This document shows positions 15,727 to 24,241 of a stretch of 64,000 nucleotides of DNA, one piece after another. This stretch comes from Gemmatimonadota bacterium. GTDB lineage: Bacteria; Gemmatimonadota; Gemmatimonadetes; Longimicrobiales; Gaopeijiaceae. The position numbers and the translations under genes are program-made. The stretch is from the NCBI GenBank assembly GCA_030428885.1, contig JAUIEJ010000016.1:1-64000 (forward strand), in the 5' to 3' direction. Numbering within the stretch: position 1 is the first letter of the stretch; every line of letters begins with the position of its first letter. The notes under the pieces were generated by a model. It saw only the letters and a list, made by a program, of their open reading frames with translations, made no database searches and was not told where the DNA came from.

Positions 15727-17144
15727 AGCTCCTCGACCCGCATGGTGTTGGTGGTCCCGGAGGTGTGGAACGGGTACCCGGCGGTGACCACGACGGCCTG
15801 TCCCGCCCGACCCGCCCCCGTTTCCACCACCGCCCGCTTCCCGAAGTCGGTGAGGGCCTGATACGACACCTCCTCTTCGGTGGCCAGGAGGGGCCGCACG
15901 CCCCACACCGCGGCGAGCTGGCTGAAGGTCACAGGGTCGGTGCAGACGGCGAAGATGGGCGCCGACGGCCGGTAGCTGGACACGAGACGGGCCGAGAACC
16001 CGCTCCGGGTGATGGTGATGAGGGCCGGGGCCTGGAGCGAGCGCCCGGCGTCGACGGTGGCAGCGGCCACGGCGTGCTCCCGACCGCTGGCCCCGGCCCG
16101 GGGATCGCTCTCGTCCATGGCGGTGACGTAGCGGGGGCCGTACTCCAGCACGCCGCTCCCCTCGATCTCCCGGGCGATGCGCCGCAGGGCGTCCAGCGCC
16201 TGGAGGGGATACGCCCCCACCGCCGTTTCCCCCGAGAGCATGACGGCGTCGGTGCCGTCCAGGATGGCGTTGGCCACGTCCGAGGCCTCGGCCCGGGTGG
16301 GGCGCGGGGACTCGATCATGGACTCCAGCATCTGGGTCGCCGTGATCACCGGACGCCCGTAGTAGTTGGCCATCTGGATGATGCGCTTCTGGGCCAGGGG
16401 CACCCGCTCGAAGGGCAATTCCACCCCCAGATCGCCCCGGGCCACCATGACGGCGTCGCTCTCGGCCAGGATCGCCCCGATGTCGTTCAGGGCGTGGGCC
16501 TTTTCGATCTTGGCCACAAGGAGCGCCCGCCCCCGCACCCGAGCCCGGAGCTCGGCCATGTCGGCGGCCCTCCGGACGAAGGAGAGGGAGATGTACTCGG
16601 CGCCGATGTCCAGGGCGAAGTCCAGGTCCACCACGTCCTTGTCCGTCAGCGACGGGACGTTCACCTCGACCTCGGGGAGGTTGATGCCCTTCCGGCTCTT
16701 GAGCAGGCCGCCCCGGACCACCTCGAAGCGCCCGCGGACCCCGTCGGTGTCGACGCAGCGCAACTCCAGGAGGCCGTCGTCCAGGAGCACGGGCTGGCCG
16801 GGGGAGACGTCGGCGGCGAGACCGGCGTACACGGTGGGGATTTCGCCGTCCCGAACCTGATCGGCGGGAGCGATCACCACTTCCGTGCCTTCTTCGAGCT
16901 CCACGGGCTCGGCGAGATCGCCCACGCGGATCTTGGGGCCCGAGAGGTCCACCAGGATCGGCACCGGGCGGCCGGCCCGGCGAGCGGCGTCGCGAATGAG
17001 ACCCACGGCGGCCCGGTGCTGGTCGTGGGACCCGTGGGACATGTTGATGCGGGCCATGTCCAGGCCACCCTGGACCAGCCCTTCGATGGCTTCGGGAGAC
17101 GACGTGGCGGGGCCGATCGTACAGACGATCTTGGTGCGAAGCAT
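15723..17144 (-). CDS. pyk: Pyruvate kinase
   Basis: A 473-residue glycolytic enzyme that makes pyruvate and ATP from PEP and ADP. Visible are the start MLRTKIVCTIGPATSSPE, the INMSHGSHDQH substrate strand, DLSGPKIRVG, the catalytic-lysine strand LVAKIEKAHALNDI, MVARGDLGVELP, KRIIQMANYYGRPVITATQMLESM, the DGTDAVMLSGETAVGAYP loop and the C-terminal allosteric domain. Length is standard. The chosen ATG matches the family N-terminus; longer in-frame sequence upstream is low-complexity. It is the first gene of a run with the PhnP-like hydrolase and pgi, divergent from the RNase D gene across a 218-bp gap in which I see no convincing promoter. Confidence 0.97.
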   Translation of the reverse strand: MLRTKIVCTIGPATSSPEAIEGLVQGGLDMARINMSHGSHDQHRAAVGLIRDAARRAGRPVPILVDLSGPKIRVGDLAEPVELEEGTEVVIAPADQVRDGEIPTVYAGLAADVSPGQPVLLDDGLLELRCVDTDGVRGRFEVVRGGLLKSRKGINLPEVEVNVPSLTDKDVVDLDFALDIGAEYISLSFVRRAADMAELRARVRGRALLVAKIEKAHALNDIGAILAESDAVMVARGDLGVELPFERVPLAQKRIIQMANYYGRPVITATQMLESMIESPRPTRAEASDVANAILDGTDAVMLSGETAVGAYPLQALDALRRIAREIEGSGVLEYGPRYVTAMDESDPRAGASGREHAVAAATVDAGRSLQAPALITITRSGFSARLVSSYRPSAPIFAVCTDPVTFSQLAAVWGVRPLLATEEEVSYQALTDFGKRAVVETGAGRAGQAVVVTAGYPFHTSGTTNTMRVEEL

Positions 17145-17362
17145 GCGGTTCTGCAGGCCTGTTCTGGTCGGAGGGGGGCCACCCGAGGTGGCGCCCGGAA
17201 AGCTGACGAAGCCCCGGGTCGGGAGCAACCCGCGGCAGCAGGCCGCCGGGCCATCGGAACAAAACCGTGATCCGGACGGTAGTAGCGCGGGTCATGTGCG
17301 CCATCCCGCCCCGGATTCCCTGGGGTCGCGCTGAGCATCCGTTCCCGGGCGGTCCCCACCCC

Positions 17363-18502
17363 ATGTCGTTCGTCTTCATCGATCGCGAGGAGGACGCGAA
17401 GGACCTGGCCTCCGACCTCGCCTCCGGCGCTCCGTTCGCGCTGGACTGCGAAGCGGCGGGCTTCCATCGCTACTCCGATCGCCTCTGCCTCGTCCAGGTC
17501 ACCAGCGCCTCGGGACGGGATTTCATCCTGGACGCCCTGGCCTTCGACGTGGGGACGGTGCTGCGGGAGCCGCTGGAGGATCCTGCCGTGCCGGTGCTCA
17601 TGCACGGAGCCGACTACGACCTGCGCCTCCTGGACCGGGACGTGGACACGCGAGTGCAGGGGCTGGTGGACACCCAGGTCGCCGCCTCCCTCCTGGGAGA
17701 GCGCGCGTTGGGTCTGGCGGCGCTCCTGGAGAAGTTCCTGGACGTCAAGCTGGCGAAGAAGTACCAGCGGGCCGACTGGGCCAAGCGCCCCCTCCCCGAC
17801 GAGATGTTGGACTACGCGGCCAACGACACCCGGCATCTCCATGCCCTGGTGGGTCGACTGCAGTCGGCCCTGGCCGATGCCGGGCGCGTGAACTGGGCCC
17901 GGGAGGAATACCGGGCCCTGGAGACGGTGCGCTGGGAGGAGGACACCGACGAAGACCCGGTGACCCGGGTGAAGGCCGCCCGGGACATGACGCCCCGGGC
18001 CGTGGCCCTGCTTCGGGCCGCCCTTGCGTGGCGCGACGATCTGGCCCGGGAGCTCGATCGTGCACCCTTCCGCGTGGCCTCGGATCAGGTTCTGGTGGAC
18101 GTGGTGGTGACCCGCCCGGCCTCGGCCGACGAATTCGCGGGAATGAAGGGCGTGAACGGCCGCCTGGCCCGGCAGGCCGGCGGAGACCTCATCGATCGTC
18201 TCGCCGAGGTGGACCGCCTCGCCGACGACCAGATCGAGGGGTATCCCCGGCGCCGCCGCAACGGGGGTCCTGGACGGCCGCCTCCCGAGGTGGAGGAACT
18301 GGCGGACCGGCTGAAGTCGGTGCGCAATCGCCGGGCCGAAAAGCTGGGCATCGACCGGGGGACGCTGCTGCCCAACGCCGCGCTCCTGGAGATCGCCCGG
18401 GTGGGCCCCCGATCGGCCGAGGAACTCTCGACGGTGGCCGGGCTTCGGCAATGGCAGTTGGATGTAGTGGGACCGGGACTCCTGGACGTCCTGGCTTCCT
18501 GA
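17363..18502 (+). CDS. rnd: Ribonuclease D
   Basis: A 379-residue 3'-5' exoribonuclease that trims tRNA and other small-RNA 3' ends. The DEDDy exonuclease domain spans about residues 1-180, with the three motifs: FALDCEAAGFHRY (D and E), LMHGADYDLRLL (D), and the YAANDTRHLHAL end (Y and D). A central helical region follows, then HRDC-like helical repeats near the C-terminus (NAALLEIARVGPRSAEELSTVAGLRQWQL). The ATG at 17363 fits the exonuclease start, whereas upstream in-frame residues look non-coding. The next gene follows 25 bp downstream on the same strand. Confidence 0.92.
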   Translation: MSFVFIDREEDAKDLASDLASGAPFALDCEAAGFHRYSDRLCLVQVTSASGRDFILDALAFDVGTVLREPLEDPAVPVLMHGADYDLRLLDRDVDTRVQGLVDTQVAASLLGERALGLAALLEKFLDVKLAKKYQRADWAKRPLPDEMLDYAANDTRHLHALVGRLQSALADAGRVNWAREEYRALETVRWEEDTDEDPVTRVKAARDMTPRAVALLRAALAWRDDLARELDRAPFRVASDQVLVDVVVTRPASADEFAGMKGVNGRLARQAGGDLIDRLAEVDRLADDQIEGYPRRRRNGGPGRPPPEVEELADRLKSVRNRRAEKLGIDRGTLLPNAALLEIARVGPRSAEELSTVAGLRQWQLDVVGPGLLDVLAS

Positions 18503-18527
18503 AGACTCACGAGCGAAAGGAGGGCGG

Positions 18528-18932
18528 ATGGCTTCGGAAATGCTCCAGAGAGACGACCTGTCGGTGTACGTCGTGGCGGGCGTACCCAAGAGCTTCAAGA
18601 AGAAGCTCCAGAAGTTCGTGGACTCCGAGAGCAAGTCGTCGGGCGACACCATGCTGCTCGACGACGAGATGACCGAATGGGTGGTGGCCCGACTGCGGGG
18701 TGAGAAGCGCCGCAGTCACGAGCAGACCCCGGCCTCGTCGGCGCTGTGGCGCGCCTTCCGGGCTCTGAGCGCGGCACGGTACCACCTGCAGGACCAGCCC
18801 ATCGAAGACGAGGTCCGGGAACTCCGGAACCGCATCGAGGAGCTGTGGCGGGACGTGAGCCCCCTCCACGATGAAGAGGAACCGGAGGAGGGCGAGCAGG
18901 AGGCGGAGGAGGAAGAAGAAGCCGCCGTCTGA
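18528..18932 (+). CDS. Small acidic-tailed protein of unknown function
   Basis: A 134-residue soluble protein, preceded at ideal spacing by an AAGGAGG ribosome site, which supports real and probably strong expression. It starts with a short strand/helix region (DDLSVYVVAGVPKSFKKKLQKFVDSE). A central helical part with RYHLQDQPIEDEVRELRNRIEELWRDV follows, and the final 30 residues are almost entirely Glu/Asp/Ala. I do not recognise the family. The acidic tail and lack of signal peptide suggest a cytoplasmic partner protein. It lies 25 bp after rnd, so an RNA-linked role is possible but only by position. A strong terminator follows. Confidence 0.72.
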   Translation: MASEMLQRDDLSVYVVAGVPKSFKKKLQKFVDSESKSSGDTMLLDDEMTEWVVARLRGEKRRSHEQTPASSALWRAFRALSAARYHLQDQPIEDEVRELRNRIEELWRDVSPLHDEEEPEEGEQEAEEEEEAAV

Positions 18933-18957
18933 CGCCTCGCGCCGTACGGACAAACGA

Positions 18958-18990
18958 AGAGGGCCCGACCGCGGTGCGGTCGGGCCCTCT
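18958..18990. terminator. Bidirectional terminator hairpin
   Basis: A perfect 15-bp stem (left arm AGAGGGCCCGACCGC) with a 3-base loop, between the convergent genes ending at 18932 and 19018. The arms begin with AGA and end with TCT, but there is no long U-tract. Its position between two convergent stops makes a shared terminator likely. Confidence 0.8.
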
Positions 18991-19017
18991 CGTCGAAGGG
19001 ATGGGGGAGACCGCCGC

Positions 19018-19398
19018 TCAGGCCGCCTCCTCCTCCTTCACCTTGCACTCGATGCAGTAGCGGGCGTGGGGCAGCGCGTCGAGGCGCTCGAAGCCCACGT
19101 CGGCCCCGCAGGTGTGGCACGAACCGAAGTTCTCGGGGGCGTTGTAGAGCCGCCGGAGGGCCTCCTCGATGCGGTAGAGGTAGCGCCCCTCCTTCGTGGC
19201 GAAGAGGGCGGCCTTCTCCCGTTCCATGGCCTCGGTACCCTGGTCGGCCATGTGGTCGGTGTAGACCGAGAGGTCCGAATCGCCGGATTCGCGATCGGCC
19301 TTGGCCATCTGATCGAAGAGTCCGAGGGAGCGAAGGGCGCGAGCCCGCTCCTCCAGGAGCCGCTTTTCGATGTGAGAGAGTTGCTTCTTGTTCAGCAT
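19018..19398 (-). CDS. DksA/TraR-family zinc-finger protein
   Basis: A 126-residue protein from the ATG at MLNKKQLSHIEKRLLEERARAL. The first two thirds are a coiled-coil hairpin, and the C-terminus is a four-cysteine zinc finger (CHTCG about 24 residues before CIECK). DksA proteins enter the RNA polymerase secondary channel and, with ppGpp, tune transcription of rRNA and other genes. The coiled-coil tip here reads YTDHMADQGTEA, keeping the D-x-x-D/A-like pattern of DksA relatives. It is shorter than E. coli DksA (151). It stands alone, facing the 18528 gene across a terminator. Confidence 0.88.
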   Translation of the reverse strand: MLNKKQLSHIEKRLLEERARALRSLGLFDQMAKADRESGDSDLSVYTDHMADQGTEAMEREKAALFATKEGRYLYRIEEALRRLYNAPENFGSCHTCGADVGFERLDALPHARYCIECKVKEEEAA

Positions 19399-19521
19399 GT
19401 CCGCCCCTGCGCATCGGGTGTCGACCGAACCGTTCGGCAATACAGTCTTGAAATGTACCTTCGGATCGCCGAGGGGTCTACCACTGGAGCCGGGGGTGGA
19501 GTCACGGATCGGTGACGGGCC

Positions 19522-20517
19522 TCACCACCGGATCAGGGCCGATCCCCAGGTGAATCCGGATCCGAACGCCACGACGCACAGCAGGTCGCCCCGGCGGAGT
19601 CTCCCCTGCTCCACGGCCTCGGCCAACGCGATGGGAATGGTGGCCGCGGTCGTGTTGCCGTAGCGCTGGATGTTGTTGTACACCCGATCGTCGGCGAGAC
19701 CGAGCCGTTTCTGAACCATCTGGCTGATGCGCAGATTGGCCTGGTGGGGAATGAGAAGATCGATGTCGTCGGCCGTGAGGCCCTGGGCGTCCAGTGCTTC
19801 GTGGACCGCCTCGGGCATGCGGGTGACGGCGTGCTTGAAGACCTCCCGTCCCTCCATGCGGGGGTACTGGCGCCCGGCCTCCAGATCGTCGACCGAGATG
19901 AGCGGATGGCCGACGCTGGACGGGGCGTCGGCCCACAACACCTCGGCATGGCGGCCGTCGGCGTGGATGTGGGTGGACAACACCCCCCGTCCGGCTTCGT
20001 CCGTGGCCTGCAGGACCACGGCCCCGCACCCGTCGCCGAAGAGCACGGCCATGTCCCGGCCCCGGGTGCTCAGGTCCAGCCCCGTGGACTGGATCTCCAC
20101 GCCCACCAGCAGGATCGTCCGGTACTGCCCCACCCGGATCCAGGCGTCGGCCACCGAGAGCCCGTACACGAAGCCGGTGCATTGGGCCCGGAGGTCGAGG
20201 CAGGGAATGCCGTCGAGACCGAGCTCCCGCTGGAGGAAGACCCCGGTGCCCGGAAAGAAGTGGTCCGGGCTCAGGGTGCCCAGGACGATGGCGTCGACCT
20301 CGTCGGCGTCGATCCCCGCCTGGGCCAGGGCCGACTCGCACGCGCGACGGGCCATTTCGGCTCCGGTGGTCCCGTCCTCCACCCACCGGCGCTCCTCGAT
20401 CCCCGTGCGTTCCCGGATCCACTCGTCGGAGGTGTCCATCCACTGAGCGAGATCGTGATTGGTGACGACCCGCTCGGGGACGTGGAATCCGGTTCCGATG
20501 ATGGCGGTGCGGGGCAC
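19522..20517 (-). CDS. fabH: Beta-ketoacyl-ACP synthase III
   Basis: A 331-residue condensing enzyme that starts fatty-acid synthesis by joining acetyl-CoA and malonyl-ACP. The active-site triad is visible: Cys113 in LDLRAQCTGFVYGL, His in LIPHQANLRI and Asn in YGNTTAATIPIAL. The N-terminal AIIGTGFHVPERVVTN and the late FGSGFTWGSALIRW are typical of FabH. The GTG start is supported by the family N-terminus. No other fab genes are nearby, so it is a stand-alone copy; a specialised KAS III role (branched or secondary-metabolite primers) cannot be ruled out. Confidence 0.93.
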   Translation of the reverse strand: MPRTAIIGTGFHVPERVVTNHDLAQWMDTSDEWIRERTGIEERRWVEDGTTGAEMARRACESALAQAGIDADEVDAIVLGTLSPDHFFPGTGVFLQRELGLDGIPCLDLRAQCTGFVYGLSVADAWIRVGQYRTILLVGVEIQSTGLDLSTRGRDMAVLFGDGCGAVVLQATDEAGRGVLSTHIHADGRHAEVLWADAPSSVGHPLISVDDLEAGRQYPRMEGREVFKHAVTRMPEAVHEALDAQGLTADDIDLLIPHQANLRISQMVQKRLGLADDRVYNNIQRYGNTTAATIPIALAEAVEQGRLRRGDLLCVVAFGSGFTWGSALIRW

Positions 20518-20634
20518 GAGGGCCTCCCGGTGGGTTCAGGGGGAAGGATCCGAGGGCCGCCGGCCGGGTAGCCCGAGGACGTCGGGCGCCGTCCGGGCGC
20601 CGTCCCCCCTCCCGAACCGCAGGCGGGATCCCTG

Positions 20635-20910
20635 GTGGACACGATCGAATGTCGGCGCTGCGGCGAAGGCCCACGCCTCGCCCGCGCGCCGTTCAAGAAC
20701 GAACTCGGGGAGCGCATCGTCTCCGAGATCTGTCAGAACTGCTGGAAGGAATGGCTCCAGCACCAGACGCTGCTCATCAACCACTACGGCCTCGATCCCC
20801 GGGAGAAGAAGTCCCGGGACTTCCTGTACTCCCAGGTGGAGCAGGTGCTCCTGGGAGACGGCCAGGCGGAGCAGGTCGACACCACGAAGCAGGGCTCGGT
20901 GGAGTGGTGA
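20635..20910 (+). CDS. YggX-like Fe(II)-trafficking family protein with four cysteines
   Basis: A 91-residue protein from a GTG start. It aligns by eye to YggX: N-terminal IECRRCGE, the ELGERI turn, KEWLQHQTLLINHYGL and an EQVLLGDG-like end. YggX proteins protect iron-sulphur enzymes from oxidative damage and handle labile Fe(II). Classical YggX has a single conserved cysteine near residue 7. This protein has four, in two CxxC pairs at residues 6/9 and 33/36, which could hold a metal as a zinc-ribbon. It is divergent from fabH (117-bp gap) and its stop directly abuts the stop of the convergent rocD-like gene. Confidence 0.75.
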   Translation: MDTIECRRCGEGPRLARAPFKNELGERIVSEICQNCWKEWLQHQTLLINHYGLDPREKKSRDFLYSQVEQVLLGDGQAEQVDTTKQGSVEW

Positions 20911-22128
20911 TCAGGCCAGGACCTGCCGGACGTGCTCCAGCGCCCAGGCCAGGTCTTCCCGCTCGATGACCAGGGGGGGCGCGAAGCGGATGACCTGATG
21001 GTGGGTCTCCTTGGCCAGGATGCCCCGGTCCTGCAGGGCCTCGCAGAACGGCCGGGCCGGACCCGAGGCCGCGTGGATCTCCACCCCGATCATGAGTCCC
21101 CTGCCCCGCACCTCCTTCACGTGGGGCGAATCGATGCCCCGAAGTTGGTCCATGAACCACGCGCCGAGCCGGGCGGAGCGCTCCACCAACCCCTCGTCGA
21201 CGATGACGTCCAGGGAGGCGTGGCCCACGGCGGCCCCCAGGGGATTACCGCCGAAGGTGGACCCGTGGTCGCCGGGATGGAAGACGTCCATGAACTCGGC
21301 GTCGGCCAGGGCCGCCGACACCGGGTAGACGCCTCCGCCCAGGGCCTTGCCCACGATGAGGACGTCGGGTCGCACGTCTTCCCAGTCGCAGCAGAACATG
21401 CGCCCGGTGCGACCCAGTCCGGTCTGGATCTCGTCGGCCATGAACGCCACGCCCCGCTCCCGGCACATCTCCCGAGTGCAGCCCAGGTAGCCTTCGGGGG
21501 GCACGACCACGCCCCCCTCGCCCTGGATGGGCTCCACCAGGAAGCCCACGGTGTGGTCGGTGAGGGCGGCCTCGAAGGCCGCGGCGTCCCCGTAGGCCAC
21601 CTCCACGAACCCCGGAGTGAACGGCCCGAAGCCCTCCCGGTACTGGGCCTCGGACGAGAAGCCCACGATGGTGGTGGTGCGCCCGTGGAAGTTGTTCGAG
21701 CAGACGATGATCTCGGCCCGGCCCTCGGGCACGCCCTTCACCTGGTAGCCCCACTTCCGCACCATCTTGATGGCGGTCTCCACCGCCTCGGCCCCGGTGT
21801 TCATGGGCAGGGCCTTCTCGAAGCCCGTGACGTCGCAGAGGCGCCGGAGGAAGGCGCCCATACGATCGTTGTGGAACGCCCGGGAGGTGAGGGTGAGCCG
21901 CTCCATCTGGGCCCGGGCCGCCTCCAGGATCCGGGGATGCCGGTGGCCCTGGTTGAGCGCCGAATAGGCGGCCAGCATGTCCAGGTACTTCCGGCCTTCC
22001 ACGTCCCATACCCACACGCCGTCGCCCCGCTCCAGGACCACGGGAAGGGGCTTGTAGTTGTGGGCGCTGAACCGCTGGGCCTCGTCGAGGAACCGCTCGG
22101 TGGTTGCAGCCGGGGCGTGGGACGACAT
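20911..22128 (-). CDS. rocD: Ornithine aminotransferase (class III, PLP)
   Basis: A 405-residue PLP enzyme that converts ornithine plus 2-oxoglutarate to glutamate semialdehyde and glutamate, linking arginine breakdown to proline and glutamate. Marks are the start YKPLPVVLERGDGVWVWD, AYSALNQGHRHPRI, the cofactor loop MNTGAEAVETAIKMVRKWGY, FHGRTTTIVGFSS, VEPIQGEGGVVVP, the DEIQTGLGRTG strand, the PLP lysine in LIVGKALGGGVYPVSA, and HGSTFGGNPLG. These fit ornithine rather than acetylornithine aminotransferase. Length is normal. It lies downstream of the nitrilase and M28 genes (43-bp gap), so all three may be one nitrogen-scavenging unit. Confidence 0.92.
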   Translation of the reverse strand: MSSHAPAATTERFLDEAQRFSAHNYKPLPVVLERGDGVWVWDVEGRKYLDMLAAYSALNQGHRHPRILEAARAQMERLTLTSRAFHNDRMGAFLRRLCDVTGFEKALPMNTGAEAVETAIKMVRKWGYQVKGVPEGRAEIIVCSNNFHGRTTTIVGFSSEAQYREGFGPFTPGFVEVAYGDAAAFEAALTDHTVGFLVEPIQGEGGVVVPPEGYLGCTREMCRERGVAFMADEIQTGLGRTGRMFCCDWEDVRPDVLIVGKALGGGVYPVSAALADAEFMDVFHPGDHGSTFGGNPLGAAVGHASLDVIVDEGLVERSARLGAWFMDQLRGIDSPHVKEVRGRGLMIGVEIHAASGPARPFCEALQDRGILAKETHHQVIRFAPPLVIEREDLAWALEHVRQVLA

Positions 22129-22171
22129 GCCGTTCTCCAGTTCGATGAACGGGGCGCGGGGCCCCGCGGAC

Positions 22172-23152
22172 TCAGGAAAGGTGCCGGGCCCCCGAACCGT
22201 CGTCCAGGGACGCCACGGGGGGCCGGGGGCGGCGGTCGACCTCGAAGCGGAAGACGTCGGGGCGGGCGTAGTGGCCCGTGACGTCGAAGTCGAACTTGGC
22301 CCGGACGATCTCGTCGGGGTCCACGTCGGCCAGCAGCATGCCCGTGTCCCCCTCGAGGGGCCCGGCGAGGCGGTCGCCCATGGGACCGTACACGGCGCTG
22401 CCCCCGACGCAGAGGGGGTCGGGCCAGGCCTCGAGTTCGTGGGCGAGCTCCAGGTCGTCGGGGTACATGGCCCGGGTCACGAACTGGTTGCAGCCCACCA
22501 CGTAGCACCGTCCCTCGATGGCGATGTGCTGGAGCGTGGACTGCCAGCGGGGCCGGGCGTCGGCGGTGGGGGCCAGGTAGATGTCCACCCCCTGGCCGTA
22601 CATGGCCATGCGGGCCAGGGGCATGTAGTTCTCCCAGCAGATCAGCCCCCCGACCCGGCCCAGGGGCGTCTCGAACACCGGGAGGGTGCTGCCGTCGCCC
22701 TCGCCCCAGATGAGACGCTCGGCCGCCGTGGGCTTCAGCTTGCGGTGTTTGCCCAGGAGCGTGCCGTCGGGGCCGAAGTAGAGGAGGGTGCAGAAGAGGG
22801 TACCCCCCGAATAGGTGGTGTCGCGCTCCACCACCCCCACCACGAGGGTCACGCCGGCCGCCGCCGCCGCCTCGCCCATGCGGGCGGTCTCGGGCCCGGG
22901 CACACCGACCGCGGCTTCGTGATAGCGCTGCCAGGTCCGGCGCCCCGCGGGGGAGCGCCCCCCCACGGCGGTGCCGAAGGCCAGGCCCCACGGGTAGCCG
23001 CCCACGTACGCCTCGGGAAACACCACCAGGTCGGCGCCCTTCCCTGCCGCGTCGGCGGTGAGGGCCACCACCCGGTCCACCGCCGTGGGGGTGTCGAAGA
23101 ACGCCGGCGCCGGCTGGACCACCGCGATGCGGCCCGCCCGGGCGCCCCTCAC
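22172..23152 (-). CDS. Nitrilase-family carbon-nitrogen hydrolase
   Basis: A 326-residue enzyme of the nitrilase branch, which hydrolyses nitriles to acids and ammonia. The catalytic triad is visible: Glu47 in VVFPEAYVGGYPWG, Lys in GKHRKLKPT (around residue 134) and Cys in GGLICWENYMPLAR (around residue 167). The CWENYMP and YPWG sequences point to true nitrilases or cyanide hydratases rather than amidases. The GTG start overlaps the stop of the M28 gene (GTGA). The C-terminal tail DVFRFEVDRR is typical. The natural substrate is unknown; the neighbouring ornithine aminotransferase suggests ammonia or amino-acid metabolism. Confidence 0.9.
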   Translation of the reverse strand: MRGARAGRIAVVQPAPAFFDTPTAVDRVVALTADAAGKGADLVVFPEAYVGGYPWGLAFGTAVGGRSPAGRRTWQRYHEAAVGVPGPETARMGEAAAAAGVTLVVGVVERDTTYSGGTLFCTLLYFGPDGTLLGKHRKLKPTAAERLIWGEGDGSTLPVFETPLGRVGGLICWENYMPLARMAMYGQGVDIYLAPTADARPRWQSTLQHIAIEGRCYVVGCNQFVTRAMYPDDLELAHELEAWPDPLCVGGSAVYGPMGDRLAGPLEGDTGMLLADVDPDEIVRAKFDFDVTGHYARPDVFRFEVDRRPRPPVASLDDGSGARHLS

Positions 23153-24147
23153 GGCTGGAGTCCCCGATAGATGAGCTCCAGGACCACCTCGCCCACCATG
23201 CCCAGGGTCGAGGCCCGGGTGTTGGCCGGGAGGTCGTCGGGGGTGTGCCAGATGTGGTTGTCCGGGCCGTACTCGAAGTCGATGACGTTCACGGTGGGAA
23301 TGCCGGCCTCGTTGAGGGGAATGTGGTCGTCCTGCACGAACGGTCCGCCCGAGGTGGGAAAGAACGCGCCGTAGCCCAGGGCGTCGGCCACGCCCCAGAC
23401 CCGGTCCACGACCTCGGGGGCGAACCCCCGGGAAAAACCCTCCACGGGGAAGCTCGGGTCGGCGTCTCCCACCAGATCCAGAAGGACCGCGTACTCGGGA
23501 GGCCGCTGGGGATCGGCGGTGGCGGCGTAGTGCCGGGCCCCCAGGAGCATGTCGGGCAGGTTCGGTCCGTAGTCCTCCCCGTCGGTGAAGAGGAGGTCGA
23601 TGCCCACGTCGTGGGACGGCGGATCGTCGGCGAGATGCCGGGCCACCTGGAGGAGCACCGCGGTGCCCGACGCCCCGTCGTTGGCCCCGGGCACGGGCAT
23701 CTGCCGCTCGGCGAAGGTGTCGGCCTGATCGGCGAAGGGGCGGGTGTCCCAGTGGGCCAGGAAGAGGATCCGACGGGTGGCCTCGGGGCGGAAGCGGGCC
23801 ACCACGTTGGTGAGTTCCAGGGTCGCGTCGAACTGGGTGTGCTCGTGGGTGAAGGCCTGGGTCTCCACGGCGTCGGCCAGGGAATCGAGGCGGGCCAGCA
23901 TCCAGGTCAACTGGGCTCCATGCCCGTCCCGCCCGGGAATCCGGGGTCCGAAGGCCACCTGCCGCTCCACCAGCGCCTGGGCCGCCTCGCCGTCGAACGT
24001 CGGCCGCAGGGTGTCCAGGGGCATGGGGTCGACCCCGCTCCCGTCGCCGCCGCACCCCGGCGCCAGGGCCACGGCGCCCGCCGCCAGGACGGCGGCCGCG
24101 AGGCGCACGGGCGCCGGCGAGGGGAGGGATGGACGGTGCGAACGCAT
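23149..24147 (-). CDS. M28-family zinc lipoprotein, glutaminyl-cyclase-like
   Basis: A 332-residue lipoprotein (signal with lipobox APGC before GGDGSG). The M28 zinc-site residues are visible in order: His and Asp in LAHWDTRPFADQ, Asp in GANDGASGTAVLLQ, Glu in LLFTDGEDYG, Asp in LLDLVGDAD and His in VQDDHIPLNEAG. The DGEDYG and WDTRPFA patterns are those of glutaminyl-peptide cyclotransferases and related M28 members, which make N-terminal pyroglutamate, as opposed to aminopeptidases; the two cannot be told apart with certainty by eye. ATG at 24147 is chosen because it directly precedes the signal peptide. It is co-transcribed with the nitrilase and divergent from the PhoX-like gene. Confidence 0.88.
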   Translation of the reverse strand: MRSHRPSLPSPAPVRLAAAVLAAGAVALAPGCGGDGSGVDPMPLDTLRPTFDGEAAQALVERQVAFGPRIPGRDGHGAQLTWMLARLDSLADAVETQAFTHEHTQFDATLELTNVVARFRPEATRRILFLAHWDTRPFADQADTFAERQMPVPGANDGASGTAVLLQVARHLADDPPSHDVGIDLLFTDGEDYGPNLPDMLLGARHYAATADPQRPPEYAVLLDLVGDADPSFPVEGFSRGFAPEVVDRVWGVADALGYGAFFPTSGGPFVQDDHIPLNEAGIPTVNVIDFEYGPDNHIWHTPDDLPANTRASTLGMVGEVVLELIYRGLQP

Positions 24148-24241
24148 GTCACAAGATGGAGAAGGAATGAACCCGCCCGCCACGGGGGGGTTGAAGGGCG
24201 ACGTACGCCTCGTCCAACCCGGTTTGCCTGGAGCCGTTCCC

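Noticed and set aside
17145-17362. A promoter between pyk and rnd
   Set aside because: The 218-bp divergent gap has no pair of hexamers at 16-18 bp spacing that I would trust, so none is annotated.
20518-20634. A regulatory element between fabH and the YggX-like gene
   Set aside because: No inverted repeat or promoter-like pair stands out in the 117-bp gap.
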